Shown here in pieces: positions 1 through 7,916 of a stretch of DNA of 64,000 nt (positions are counted from its first letter, which is position 1; each line of letters opens with the position of its first letter). The notes under the pieces were generated by a model that worked only from the letters and a program-made list of their open reading frames with translations, ran no database searches and was not told where the DNA came from. The position numbers and the translations under genes are program-made. Source of the stretch: DATBHM01 sp963772375 (GTDB lineage Bacteria > Actinomycetota > UBA4738 > JACQTL01); assembly GCA_963772375.1 (NCBI GenBank), contig CAVYXG010000007.1, positions 124,001 to 188,000 on the forward strand, read 5' to 3'.

Positions 1-1315
1 CCTCCGCGTCGATCTTGATCCGGGTGAGGACCTTCTCGTGGCCGATGCCCCGGCGGGGGTCCTGGTTGGTGATGTCGACCAGCTCGCGGATGGTGTGCTC
101 GCCGTCGCCGGTCACGTGCGCCGGGACCCGCTGGGCGACGGCGATCAGGTGGCCGCCGACGACCAGGCACCGGTAGTCGCTTCCGGCCACGTGGCTCTCG
201 ACGATGATCACGCCGCGGCGCGCCTCGGCCTTCGCGCGGGCGAACCCCCGCCGGACGGCGTCCTCGTCGTGGAGGTCGAGCCCCACGCCCCGCCCGTGGT
301 TGCCGTCGAGGGGCTTGGTGACGACGGGGAACCCGATGCGCTTCGCGGCCGTGACGGCCTCGGCCTCGGTCCGGACCATCTCGGAACGCGGCACCGGGAG
401 CCCGGCGGCGCCGAGCAGCTGCGTGGTGAGCTTCTTGTCGCTCGCGATGTCGACGCCGACGGCAGGGGTCTTCGACGTCATCGTGGCCCGGATCCGCTGC
501 TGGAACATGCCCTGTCCCAACTGGACCAGCGAGGCCTCGTTGAGGCGGATATACGGGATGTCGCGGCTGGCGGCCTCGTCCACGAGCGCCTGGGTCGACG
601 GCCCGAACGCGCGCCGTTCGGCCAGACGGATGAGATCCTCGAGGTCGGCCAGGAAGTCGAACCCCTCCTCGGGCTCGACCAGGTGGTCGACCAGGCGCAC
701 GGCGAGCCGGCCGGCCTGAACGCCGACCTGTTCCTCCACGTAGCCGTAGATCACGTGGTACTGGCCGGTCTCGTCGGCGCTCCGGGTCTTCCCGCGGTAG
801 ATGTGGGCGCCGGACTCCCGTTGCAGCTCGAGGGCGACGTGCTCGGCGACGTGGCCGACCCACGTCCCGTCGCGGAGCCGCTCCACGAACCCTCCGGGCC
901 GCCCCAGCGAGCACGAATGGTCGCGGAGGCCGGGCAGCACCTCGAGCAGGCCCTCGTTGAACCCCGTGATGGTGTTCGACGGCCAGTGCTCGAGCGATCC
1001 GAGGTCCACGAGCAGCCGGATGCAGGGATCGTAGGACCAGTAGTTCGGCCCCCGGAACACCTGCGTCTCGAGGATGCGGAGATCGGGACCGGCCGGAGGC
1101 TTGCGTTCGTGGGGCTCGCGCTTGGTGCGCTCCCGGTCGCGGCGCGTGGCCGTGGCCCGCGACCGCGTGTGGGTGGCGTCGGCGGCGGCGCCCTTCGGCG
1201 ACGTCTTCGCGGTCTGCTCGGGCCCGGACTTGGGTTTCCGCGTCGGCTTCGCGGTGGCCGCGGGCTTGGCCGCCGAACTAGGGGACTTCGACGACCCGCC
1301 GGCGGCCGACGTCAT
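1..1315 (-). CDS. cphA: Cyanophycin synthetase CphA, N-terminal part (runs off left edge)
   Basis: The enzyme polymerises Asp and Arg into cyanophycin, a cytoplasmic nitrogen reserve, using ATP. Only the first 438 codons are in the window; the 3' end lies to the left. The family N-domain is seen in RILETQVFRGPNYWSY, followed by NTITGFNEGLLEVLPGLRDH and the ATP-grasp segment with FPVVTKPLDGNHGRGVGLD and SDYRCLVVGG. The ATG at 1315 overlaps the cphB stop (ATGA), so the two genes are translationally coupled with the degradative gene first. Unusual is a basic, low-complexity extension of about 78 residues (rich in Lys, Arg, Ala, Pro, Thr) before the family start; most CphA proteins begin close to the RIL motif. 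Identity is very secure; the role of the extension is unknown. Confidence 0.95.
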   Translation of the reverse strand, partial: MTSAAGGSSKSPSSAAKPAATAKPTRKPKSGPEQTAKTSPKGAAADATHTRSRATATRRDRERTKREPHERKPPAGPDLRILETQVFRGPNYWSYDPCIRLLVDLGSLEHWPSNTITGFNEGLLEVLPGLRDHSCSLGRPGGFVERLRDGTWVGHVAEHVALELQRESGAHIYRGKTRSADETGQYHVIYGYVEEQVGVQAGRLAVRLVDHLVEPEEGFDFLADLEDLIRLAERRAFGPSTQALVDEAASRDIPYIRLNEASLVQLGQGMFQQRIRATMTSKTPAVGVDIASDKKLTTQLLGAAGLPVPRSEMVRTEAEAVTAAKRIGFPVVTKPLDGNHGRGVGLDLHDEDAVRRGFARAKAEARRGVIIVESHVAGSDYRCLVVGGHLIAVAQRVPAHVTGDGEHTIRELVDITNQDPRRGIGHEKVLTRIKIDAE

Positions 1316-2277
1316 TCGGAGGCCTCCCGGCGCCGCTCGGCGGGGACCGGGTCCTCGACCGAGAAGCTGTTGGCGCCCTCGGCGGCCACCGCGCGCGTCA
1401 TGCGCCGCCTCGACCGGCCGCCGAGCCGGACCGTCGGCTCGGCGACGGGAAGCAGCGTCCGCTGCTCGAGGTCGAACCCGAACCCGCTCGGCAGGGAATG
1501 CAGCGTCGCGCCCGAGACCATCATCGGGCGGTATCCCTTGCTGTGGAACGCGTCGGTCACGACGTTCGACCCGTCGACGATCGTGACCGCGCCGCGGCCG
1601 ATCACCTCGAGCGTCTGGTCGGGATGGATGATCGCCGCCGTGTCCTCGTCGAGCCCGAGCCCGATCAGCGACGGCGACTGGGCGACGGCGGCCAGCAATC
1701 GGCCGAGCCGGGTCCGCTGTTCGAAGTGCTGGTCGATGACCACGCCGCGGACGATCCCGAGGCCGGCCGACATCTGGGCCATGCGGTGCTTCGGCGTCGC
1801 CCCCGACGCCCCGAACGCCATCATGTGGGTGGCCACGGCGCTCGCGCCGGCCGACGTGCCCGCGATCACCGCGCCGCGCTCGTGGGCCTCGATGAGGGCG
1901 CGGCCGAGCCTGGTCCCGCCCACCACCGACGACAGCCGCAGCTGGTTGCCGCCCGTCAGGAAGATCCCGGTGGCGTCGTCGAGGGCGTCCGCCGCCTCCG
2001 GCCGGTTGGCGTCCTCGCGGGTGATCGGGCGGAGGCCGGTGACGCGCTCGACGCCCATCCCCAGGAACAGGGTGCGGTAGAACTCCGTGGCCGCGTCGCC
2101 GAGGCTGGAGGCCGTGGCGATCACCACGAGATGGGCCCCGGGACCGCCCGCCTCCTTCACGAACCGCGACAGGATCACGCGGTCGCGCATCTTGTCCTCG
2201 GCTCCACCGATGACCATGACCGGGCCGGGGCCCGGCCGCGGCTCGTGCCTCGCCGCGCGGCCGCTCGATCCGGACAT
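1312..2277 (-). CDS. cphB: Cyanophycinase CphB
   Basis: Serine-type exopeptidase (peptidase S51 family) that splits cyanophycin into beta-Asp-Arg dipeptides. The 321-residue protein shows the family signature VMVIGGAEDKMRDR near residues 20-33, the TGGNQLRLSS loop near 108-117 and the nucleophile elbow GTSAGASAVATHM with Ser142. Length fits the intracellular family; no signal peptide is visible. It starts at ATG 2277, only 10 nt after a TAGACT hexamer on the minus strand that could be a -10 box, and no good Shine-Dalgarno sequence is present, so a leaderless or nearly leaderless transcript is possible. The stop overlaps the cphA start, giving a synthesis/breakdown operon cphB-cphA. Confidence 0.96.
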   Translation of the reverse strand: MSGSSGRAARHEPRPGPGPVMVIGGAEDKMRDRVILSRFVKEAGGPGAHLVVIATASSLGDAATEFYRTLFLGMGVERVTGLRPITREDANRPEAADALDDATGIFLTGGNQLRLSSVVGGTRLGRALIEAHERGAVIAGTSAGASAVATHMMAFGASGATPKHRMAQMSAGLGIVRGVVIDQHFEQRTRLGRLLAAVAQSPSLIGLGLDEDTAAIIHPDQTLEVIGRGAVTIVDGSNVVTDAFHSKGYRPMMVSGATLHSLPSGFGFDLEQRTLLPVAEPTVRLGGRSRRRMTRAVAAEGANSFSVEDPVPAERRREASE

Positions 2278-2511
2278 GCGGTGAGTCTACCGGCCGCAGC
2301 ATCGCCGAACGCCCGCCCCGACCTGCCGAAACGAACGCGATCGGCCCCCCCTTCGTTCGATCTGGAGCCGACGTCGGCCTCTGCGCCCCGGCAAGCGGAG
2401 GCGGTGCTCGCCACCATGCGGGCGATCTGGGGTCAGTCACCGGCACGCTTATCACCGACCCAAGGCCCGGATCGTCGAGCCCGTCGAACGCGTCGAGCTC
2501 TGAAGCCGCGG

Positions 2512-3384
2512 CTACCGGCGGAGCCGGACCTCGACCTTCTCGCCGTTGATGCGGGCCTCGTAAGCCGGCTGCGGCGCGGTCGCCGGTCCCCGGACGATCT
2601 CGCCGTCGACCAGCCTGAATGTGCTCCCGTGACACGGGCACACCACGACCGCGTCGTCGCCCTTGCCCTCGATCTTCCCGCCAGCCAGCGCGCACCCCCG
2701 GTGCGAGCAGTGGTCGGACAGCGCGTAGATCATGTCGTCCGAGCGGTACACCAGCAGCCGGACCTGGCCCACGTTCGCGCGCATCTTCTTCCCGTCGGTC
2801 AGCCGGTCCGGTGTGACGTCCAGCGCCTTCCAGGTCTTCGGCCCATCCTCGAACGTGGTCTCGTCGACGCCCACCCCCTGCGCGAAGGACATGTGCCCGC
2901 CGAGGTAGGCCGTCCCGACCATCGTGCCGCCGGCCAGCGTCGCGAGCGCGACCCCCCGGCCCTGGTGCCCCCTCCGCCGGGAGCGCCACGACAGCAGGTA
3001 GAGGACGAGGGCGCCCGCGTTCCCGGCCGCATGCGCCAGTCCGACCCGCTTCACCTCGGCCTCGTCCGTGTCCAGCCAGTCCGCCAGCCCCGCCAGCGCC
3101 GTCGGGAGCGCCGTCAGTGCCCCGAACCCGATGAGCTTCCGCGCGGCCGGGCGGCTCTCCTCCCCGCCGAAGACGTCGAGGAACCCGGCGGCGACCCAGG
3201 CGCCGATCGGCACGTCGGTGAGCACGGGGTGCAGCGGGTGGCCGAGCCAGGTCCCCGCCAGGAACTCCCGGACGAACCCCTGCGGGACGGCCTTCTCGAC
3301 GACCTCGGCGACCTTGGCGGAGGCCGGGTCGAACGACTCCGCCCGCTCGAAGCTCTCCGCCACCAACCGGAAGATGGGACGCAC
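2512..3384 (-). CDS. DUF2231 membrane domain fused to Rieske [2Fe-2S] domain
   Basis: A 290-residue protein with two parts. Residues about 40-170 match the DUF2231 membrane family (LGHPLHPVLTDVPIGAWVAAGF, then several hydrophobic helices). Residues about 185-290 form a Rieske domain with the ligand boxes CSHRGC and CPCHGS. The start was set at GTG 3384 because GAGGAGG lies 5 nt upstream; longer readings in the same frame run into the opposite-strand CBS gene. The Rieske part resembles the ferredoxin-like proteins of dioxygenase systems, so a membrane electron-transfer role is likely, but no partner oxidoreductase is adjacent. The substrate is unknown. The next gene downstream is cphB, 234 nt away. 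Confidence 0.88.
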   Translation of the reverse strand: MRPIFRLVAESFERAESFDPASAKVAEVVEKAVPQGFVREFLAGTWLGHPLHPVLTDVPIGAWVAAGFLDVFGGEESRPAARKLIGFGALTALPTALAGLADWLDTDEAEVKRVGLAHAAGNAGALVLYLLSWRSRRRGHQGRGVALATLAGGTMVGTAYLGGHMSFAQGVGVDETTFEDGPKTWKALDVTPDRLTDGKKMRANVGQVRLLVYRSDDMIYALSDHCSHRGCALAGGKIEGKGDDAVVVCPCHGSTFRLVDGEIVRGPATAPQPAYEARINGEKVEVRLRR

Positions 3385-3561
3385 GGCGACCTCCTCGTCA
3401 TGTTCCGCGTCATCGGAGCCTACGACGGCTCCGCGTTGGACCGTTCCGTCCCTCGGACCTTCCCCGCAGCACCCCGGACGAATCGCCCCGATGTGTACGC
3501 GCCGGTCCTCCGGGTAGGCACGAGGAAGGACATTCGGCGAACGGACGAGGAGGAGGGACCC

Positions 3562-4047
3562 ATGAGCATCCTGGTACGGCACGCGATGACCGAATCCCCG
3601 CAGAGCGCGAAGCCGGACATGACCGCGGCCGACGCGGCCGGACTGATGCGGCAGCTGGACGTGGGCGCGATCCCGGTCACCGAGGACGATCGGCTCCTCG
3701 GGCTCGTCACCGACCGCGACATCGTCCTCCGCGTCGTGGCCGGCCGGCAGCACCCCGACGAGGTGAAGCTGCGCGACATCCTGACCAGGAGCCCGGTGAC
3801 CGTGAGCCCGGACACGAAGCTCTCCGACGCCCGGGACCTCATGGCCGAACATCGCGTCCGGCGACTCCCGGTGCTCAAGGGCGAGGAGCTCGTCGGGATC
3901 CTGTCGCTCGGCGACGTCGCCCTGGCCGGCGCGTCCGGGCGGGAGGTCGGCGAGACGCTCGAGGACATCTCGGAATCCGACTCCACGACGAACCTCTCCG
4001 GCGGCCCCGCGCGCGGCACCCCGGACCGCACCCGCCGCGCGAGCTGA
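3562..4047 (+). CDS. CBS-domain pair protein
   Basis: A 161-residue soluble protein made of two CBS modules (about residues 8-65 and 72-125), seen in VGAIPVTEDDRLLGLVTDRDI and VRRLPVLKGEELVGILSLGDVA. Such stand-alone CBS pairs usually bind adenine nucleotides and act as energy or stress sensors in Actinomycetota. The start ATG 3562 follows a strong GAGGAGGAGGGA ribosome-binding site. The C-terminal 30 residues are Ser/Thr/Gly-rich and look disordered. It is divergent from the Rieske/DUF2231 gene, and the 177 nt between them must hold both promoters. The regulated partner cannot be told from context. Confidence 0.92.
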   Translation: MSILVRHAMTESPQSAKPDMTAADAAGLMRQLDVGAIPVTEDDRLLGLVTDRDIVLRVVAGRQHPDEVKLRDILTRSPVTVSPDTKLSDARDLMAEHRVRRLPVLKGEELVGILSLGDVALAGASGREVGETLEDISESDSTTNLSGGPARGTPDRTRRAS

Positions 4048-4097
4048 CCCGACCGGGACGGCAGACCGGCGGGGGCCGGGTCCCGCGCGCCCGGGCA

Positions 4098-4133
4098 TAG
4101 AATCCCGTCTTCGGGCCATTCCCCCGAAAGGAG
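4098..4133 (+). promoter_or_regulatory. Leader of the formate dehydrogenase operon
   Basis: A TAGAAT hexamer at 4098-4103 is a good -10 candidate. It is followed by a 6-bp inverted repeat (TTCGGG at 4110-4115 with CCCGAA at 4123-4128) whose 3' arm runs into the Shine-Dalgarno sequence AAAGGAG just before GTG 4139. The hairpin could modulate ribosome access. No -35 element was recognised with confidence, and regulation by formate or molybdate cannot be inferred. Confidence 0.4.
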
Positions 4134-4138
4134 ACGGA

Positions 4139-6049
4139 GTGGAGAACGGGAGGACCCGGCTCACCACGCCACTCGTGCGCGAGCACGGCGAGCTCCGGAC
4201 CGCGACCTGGGAGGAGGCGCTCGACCGCGCCGCCGCCGGGGTCCGCACCGCGCTCGACCGCAACCCGGGGTGGGGCGTCGGAACGTTCAGCTGCTCGAAG
4301 GCCTCCAACGAGACGAACTTCCTCGCCCAGAAGCTCGTCCGGCAGGTGTTCGGCAGCAACAACATCGACAGCTGCAACCGCACCTGACACGCTCCCTCGG
4401 TCGTCGGTCTGGCGACGGTGTTCGGAGCGGGCGGCGGGACCAGCTCGTACGAGGAGATCGAGCGGTGCGACCTGATCGTGCTGTGGGGGTCGAACGCCCG
4501 CGAGACCCATCCGATCTTCTTCCACCACGTCCTGCGGGGGGTCCGGAACGGTGCGCGGCTGATCGTCGTCGACCCCCGGCGCACGGCGAGCGCGGAGTGG
4601 GCCGACCTGTGGTTGGGGATCGACGTCGGCTCCGACATCGCGCTCGCGAACACGATGGCCCGCGAGATCCTGGTGGCCGGCCTCCAGAACGACGAGTTCG
4701 TCTCGCGGGGGACGACGGACTTCGAGGCGTACCGCGAGCACGTCATGGGATGGACGCTGGAACGAGGCTCGCGCGTCACCGGGATCCCGCCGGAGGTCAT
4801 CCGGGAGTTCGCCCACACCTACGCCGGGGCCGACCGCGCGGAGCTGTGCTGGACCCTCGGCATCACCGAGCACCACAACGCGGCCGACAACGTGCTCGCG
4901 CTGATCAACCTGGGCCTCCTCACCGGCCACGTGGGCCGGTACGGCAGCGGGCTGAACCCGCTCCGCGGCCAGAACAACGTCCAGGGCGGCGGCGACATGG
5001 GCGCCATCCCGAACAAGCTGCCCGGGTTCCAGGACGTCGAAACCGACGAGGCGGCGCGGAGCCGGTTCGAGCGGGCTTGGGGCGCGCCCGTCCCGCCGAG
5101 GTCCGGCTGGCACCTGTCGCAGATGTTCGACGGCATGGAACGGGGCGAGCTTACCGCGGCGTACGTGATCGGCGAGAACCCTGCGGTGTCCGAGGCCGAC
5201 CAGCACCGCGCCCGGAAGCTCCTCGGGGGCCTCGGCTGCCTGGTGGTGCAGGACCTGTTCATGACGCGCACCGCGGAGATGGCGGACGTCGTGCTGCCGG
5301 CGACCGTGGCGGGCGTCGAGTCCGACGGAACGGTCACCAACAGCGAACGCCGGGTGCAGCGGATCCGCAAGGCGATGGAACCCCCCGTCGGCGCCCGTGA
5401 CGACCTGTGGATCATCGCCGAGCTCGCGAAGCGACTCGGCCGCGACTGGGGTCCCGTAACCGCGGAGTCGGCGTGGAACGAGCTGCGGTCGCTGTCGCCC
5501 ATGCACTGCGGCATGTCGTACGCGCGGCTCGAGGAGCTGGGCGGCATCCAGTGGCCGTGCCCGGACGAGGAACACCCCGGGACGCGGTTCCTGCACGCCC
5601 GCCTGTGGGAGGACGACCCCGCGAAGCGCGGCCGGCTCGCGCCGTTCACGGTGACACCGTTCGAGCCGCCGGTCGACGAGCTCACGGAGGAGTTCCCGCT
5701 TCGGCTGACGACCGGGCGGCGGCTCGACTCGTACAACACCGGCGTGCAGACCGGGCGGTACTCCTCGCCGCTCCGGCGGCCGGAGACGATCGACGTGTCG
5801 CCGGAGGACGCCGCCGCGCTCGGGGTCGCGGAGGGCGAGGTCGTGAAGGTGTCGTCGCGGCGCGGGTCGGTCGAGGCGCCCGTCCGCGTGGACACCGGAC
5901 TGCGGCCGGGGCTGGGGTTCATGACCCTGCACTTCCCAGAACAGGTCGAGACGAACTTCCTCACGATCGATGCCTGGGACCCCAAGTCGGGGACGGCCGA
6001 GTTCAAGGCGACGGCGGTGCGGATCGACCGCATGGAGCGCCGGGCGTGA
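4139..6049 (+). CDS. fdhA: Formate dehydrogenase catalytic subunit, selenocysteine-containing (TGA 4385-4387 = Sec83)
   Basis: A 636-residue molybdopterin (bis-MGD) oxidoreductase that oxidises formate to CO2. An in-frame TGA at codon 83 sits exactly where Sec/Cys occurs in formate dehydrogenases: NNIDSCNRT-Sec-HAPSVVGLAT, followed by the conserved His84 and, later, the active-site Arg of NPLRGQNNVQGGGDMGA. The C-terminal MGD-binding domain includes RLTTGRRLDSYNTGVQTGR. A SECIS-like hairpin follows the TGA. GTG 4139 is chosen for the AAAGGAG site 5 nt upstream and because the protein opens with RLTTPLVREHGELR, the segment that normally follows the N-terminal [4Fe-4S] domain. That domain is missing here and is found at the end of the 7913-8860 product. 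Reading the TGA as a stop would give two unconvincing fragments. Confidence 0.93.
4385..4420 (+). promoter_or_regulatory. Sec UGA codon and bacterial SECIS-like element
   Basis: The UGA at 4385-4387 is followed after exactly 18 nt by the loop GGUCU (4406-4410), the spacing and loop known from E. coli fdhF mRNA. The loop is closed by a 6-bp stem, GUCGUC (4400-4405) with GGCGAC (4411-4416), containing one U-G pair; a weaker lower stem extends to about 4396/4420. In the known system SelB binds this loop and delivers Sec-tRNA at the upstream UGA. The genome must therefore encode selA, selB, selC and selD, none of which lie in this window. Confidence 0.85.
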
Positions 6050-6062
6050 CGGAGGGAGTCGC

Positions 6063-7916
6063 GTGGACCTCCGGCTGACGACCGCCGAACCCACCTCGGA
6101 TGAGCGCGACGTGGTCGACGCGGTGCTCGGCCTCCCCGAGTCCGGCTGGGAGGGCGGCGAGCGTTCGCCGCTGGACGGCCACGTCGCGCGCGGCGGCCGG
6201 GCCCAGCGGGAACGTCGCCATCTGCTGCTCCCGGCACTCCAGGCGCTCCAGCGGCGCGTGGGGTGGATCACCGACGCCGGCATGGGGTACGTGTGCCGCC
6301 GCCTGTCGGTCCCCCCGGCCGAGGCGTACAGCGTTGCGAGCTTCTACGCGCTGCTGTCGACGGAGGAACGGCCCCCGACCGTGCTCCACGTGTGCGACGA
6401 CGTGGCCTGTCGCGTGAACGGCGGAGTCGAGCTGGCCGCGGGGCTCCGCGTCCACCTCGACGGAGCGGCGACGATCCTGCCGTGCCCATGCCTGGGGATG
6501 TGCGAGCGGGCCCCGGCGGCCCTCGTCCAGTCGACGGGGCCGCCGGGTCTGATCCAGATCGGCGAGGCCGCGGAGGACGTCCTGCGACCCTACGTGACCG
6601 GGGAGACCCCGGCTCCCCTGTGGAGCGGTTCGGCCTACTCCACGCCACAGACCACGGACCCCGGCGCGCGGGGGGAGCTCCGGCTGCTCCGGCGGGTCGG
6701 CGTGGTCAACCCGACGTCGCTGGAGGAGTACCGCGCACACGGCGGGTACGAGGCGCTGCGGGCTGCGGTCGACATGGGGCCCGACGGCGTGATCCGGGAG
6801 CTGAAGGCGTCGAAGCTCCTCGGACGGGGCGGGGCCGCGTTCCCGACGGGGCGGAAGTGGGAGGCGGTCGCCGGCCAGGCGACCCGGCCGCACTACTTCG
6901 TCTGCAACGCGGACGAATCCGAGCCGGGCACGTTCAAGGACCACGTGCTGATGGAGTTCGACCCGTTCTCGCTCGTCGAGGCGATGACGATCGGGGGCTT
7001 CGCCACCGGGTCCGAACGCGGCTATCTCTATCTGCGCGGCGAGTACCCGAACGCCGCCGTCATGCTCGGCTGGGCGATCGGCCGGGCGCGGGACGCGGGG
7101 CTCCTCGGCGCGAACGTCGACGGCTCGGGGTTCGCGTTCGACATCGAGCTCCGGACCGGGGCCGGCGCCTACATCGCCGGCGAGGAGACCGCGCTGTTCA
7201 ACTCGATCGAGGGGTACCGGCCGGAGCCGCGGAACAAGCCGCCGTTCCCCGTCGAGCGCGGCCTGTTCGGCAAGCCGACCGGGGTCAACAACGTCGAGAC
7301 GCTGGTGAACGTCCTCGAGGTGCTGCGGATCGGCGGGGAGGAGTTCGCCGGGATCGGGACCGAGGGGTCGACCGGGACGAGGCTGTTCTGCCTGTCCGGG
7401 TGCGTCGAGCAACCCGGGCTGTACGAGGTCGAGTTCGGCGCGACGCTCAGGGACCTGCTCGTCCTCGCCGGCGGCGTGCGGGGGGGCGGCCGCCTGCAGA
7501 CCGTGCTGCTCGGCGGCGCCGCGGGGACGTTCGTCGGGCCGGAGGAGCTCGACGTCCGGCTGACGTTCGAGGACACGCGGGCGGGCGGCTACACGTTGGG
7601 GTCGGGCGTCGTGTGCGTCTTCGACGAGGCCGTCGACATGCCGGACGTCGTGCTGCGCATCGCGGCGTTCTTCCGCGACGAGTCGTGCGGGCAGTGCGTG
7701 CCGTGCCGGGTGGGGACCGTCCGCCAGGAGGAGGCCCTCCACCGGCTGCACGCGGGGCGGACGTTGGGGTCGGCGGACCGGGAGGTCGGCCTGCTGAACG
7801 ACATCGCCGACGGCATGCGCGACGCCTCGATCTGCGGCCTCGGGCAGACCGCAGCATCGGCGGTCATGTCCGCGGTCAAGCTGGGACTGTTCCCGACGGG
7901 AGCGGTCCGGCGATGA
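6063..7916 (+). CDS. NADH-side subunit of formate dehydrogenase, fused NuoE/FdsG and NuoF/FdsB
   Basis: A 617-residue fusion that passes electrons from the Fe-S chain to NAD. Residues about 50-180 are a thioredoxin-like [2Fe-2S] NuoE/FdsG domain with ligands C111, C116, C143 and C147. Residues about 205-617 are the NuoF/FdsB domain: FMN-binding LLGRGGAAFPTGRKW (252-266), NAD-binding GAGAYIAGEETALFNSIEG (366-384) and the [4Fe-4S] ligands C542, C545, C548 (SCGQCVPC) and C591. GTG 6063 is preferred: GGAGGGA lies 5 nt upstream, 13 nt after the fdhA stop. The stop overlaps the next start (ATGA). The fusion and the flanking FdhA parts indicate a soluble NAD-dependent formate dehydrogenase rather than a complex I piece. 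Confidence 0.93.
   Translation: MDLRLTTAEPTSDERDVVDAVLGLPESGWEGGERSPLDGHVARGGRAQRERRHLLLPALQALQRRVGWITDAGMGYVCRRLSVPPAEAYSVASFYALLSTEERPPTVLHVCDDVACRVNGGVELAAGLRVHLDGAATILPCPCLGMCERAPAALVQSTGPPGLIQIGEAAEDVLRPYVTGETPAPLWSGSAYSTPQTTDPGARGELRLLRRVGVVNPTSLEEYRAHGGYEALRAAVDMGPDGVIRELKASKLLGRGGAAFPTGRKWEAVAGQATRPHYFVCNADESEPGTFKDHVLMEFDPFSLVEAMTIGGFATGSERGYLYLRGEYPNAAVMLGWAIGRARDAGLLGANVDGSGFAFDIELRTGAGAYIAGEETALFNSIEGYRPEPRNKPPFPVERGLFGKPTGVNNVETLVNVLEVLRIGGEEFAGIGTEGSTGTRLFCLSGCVEQPGLYEVEFGATLRDLLVLAGGVRGGGRLQTVLLGGAAGTFVGPEELDVRLTFEDTRAGGYTLGSGVVCVFDEAVDMPDVVLRIAAFFRDESCGQCVPCRVGTVRQEEALHRLHAGRTLGSADREVGLLNDIADGMRDASICGLGQTAASAVMSAVKLGLFPTGAVRR

Noticed and set aside
38..2080. A 680-codon plus-strand frame over cphA/cphB
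   Set aside because: The opposite strand carries clear cyanophycin genes with all motifs; the plus-strand product is compositionally biased.
4385..4387. In-frame TGA as evidence that the formate dehydrogenase is a pseudogene
   Set aside because: It lies exactly at the Sec position, the frame continues with full conservation, and a SECIS-like hairpin follows.
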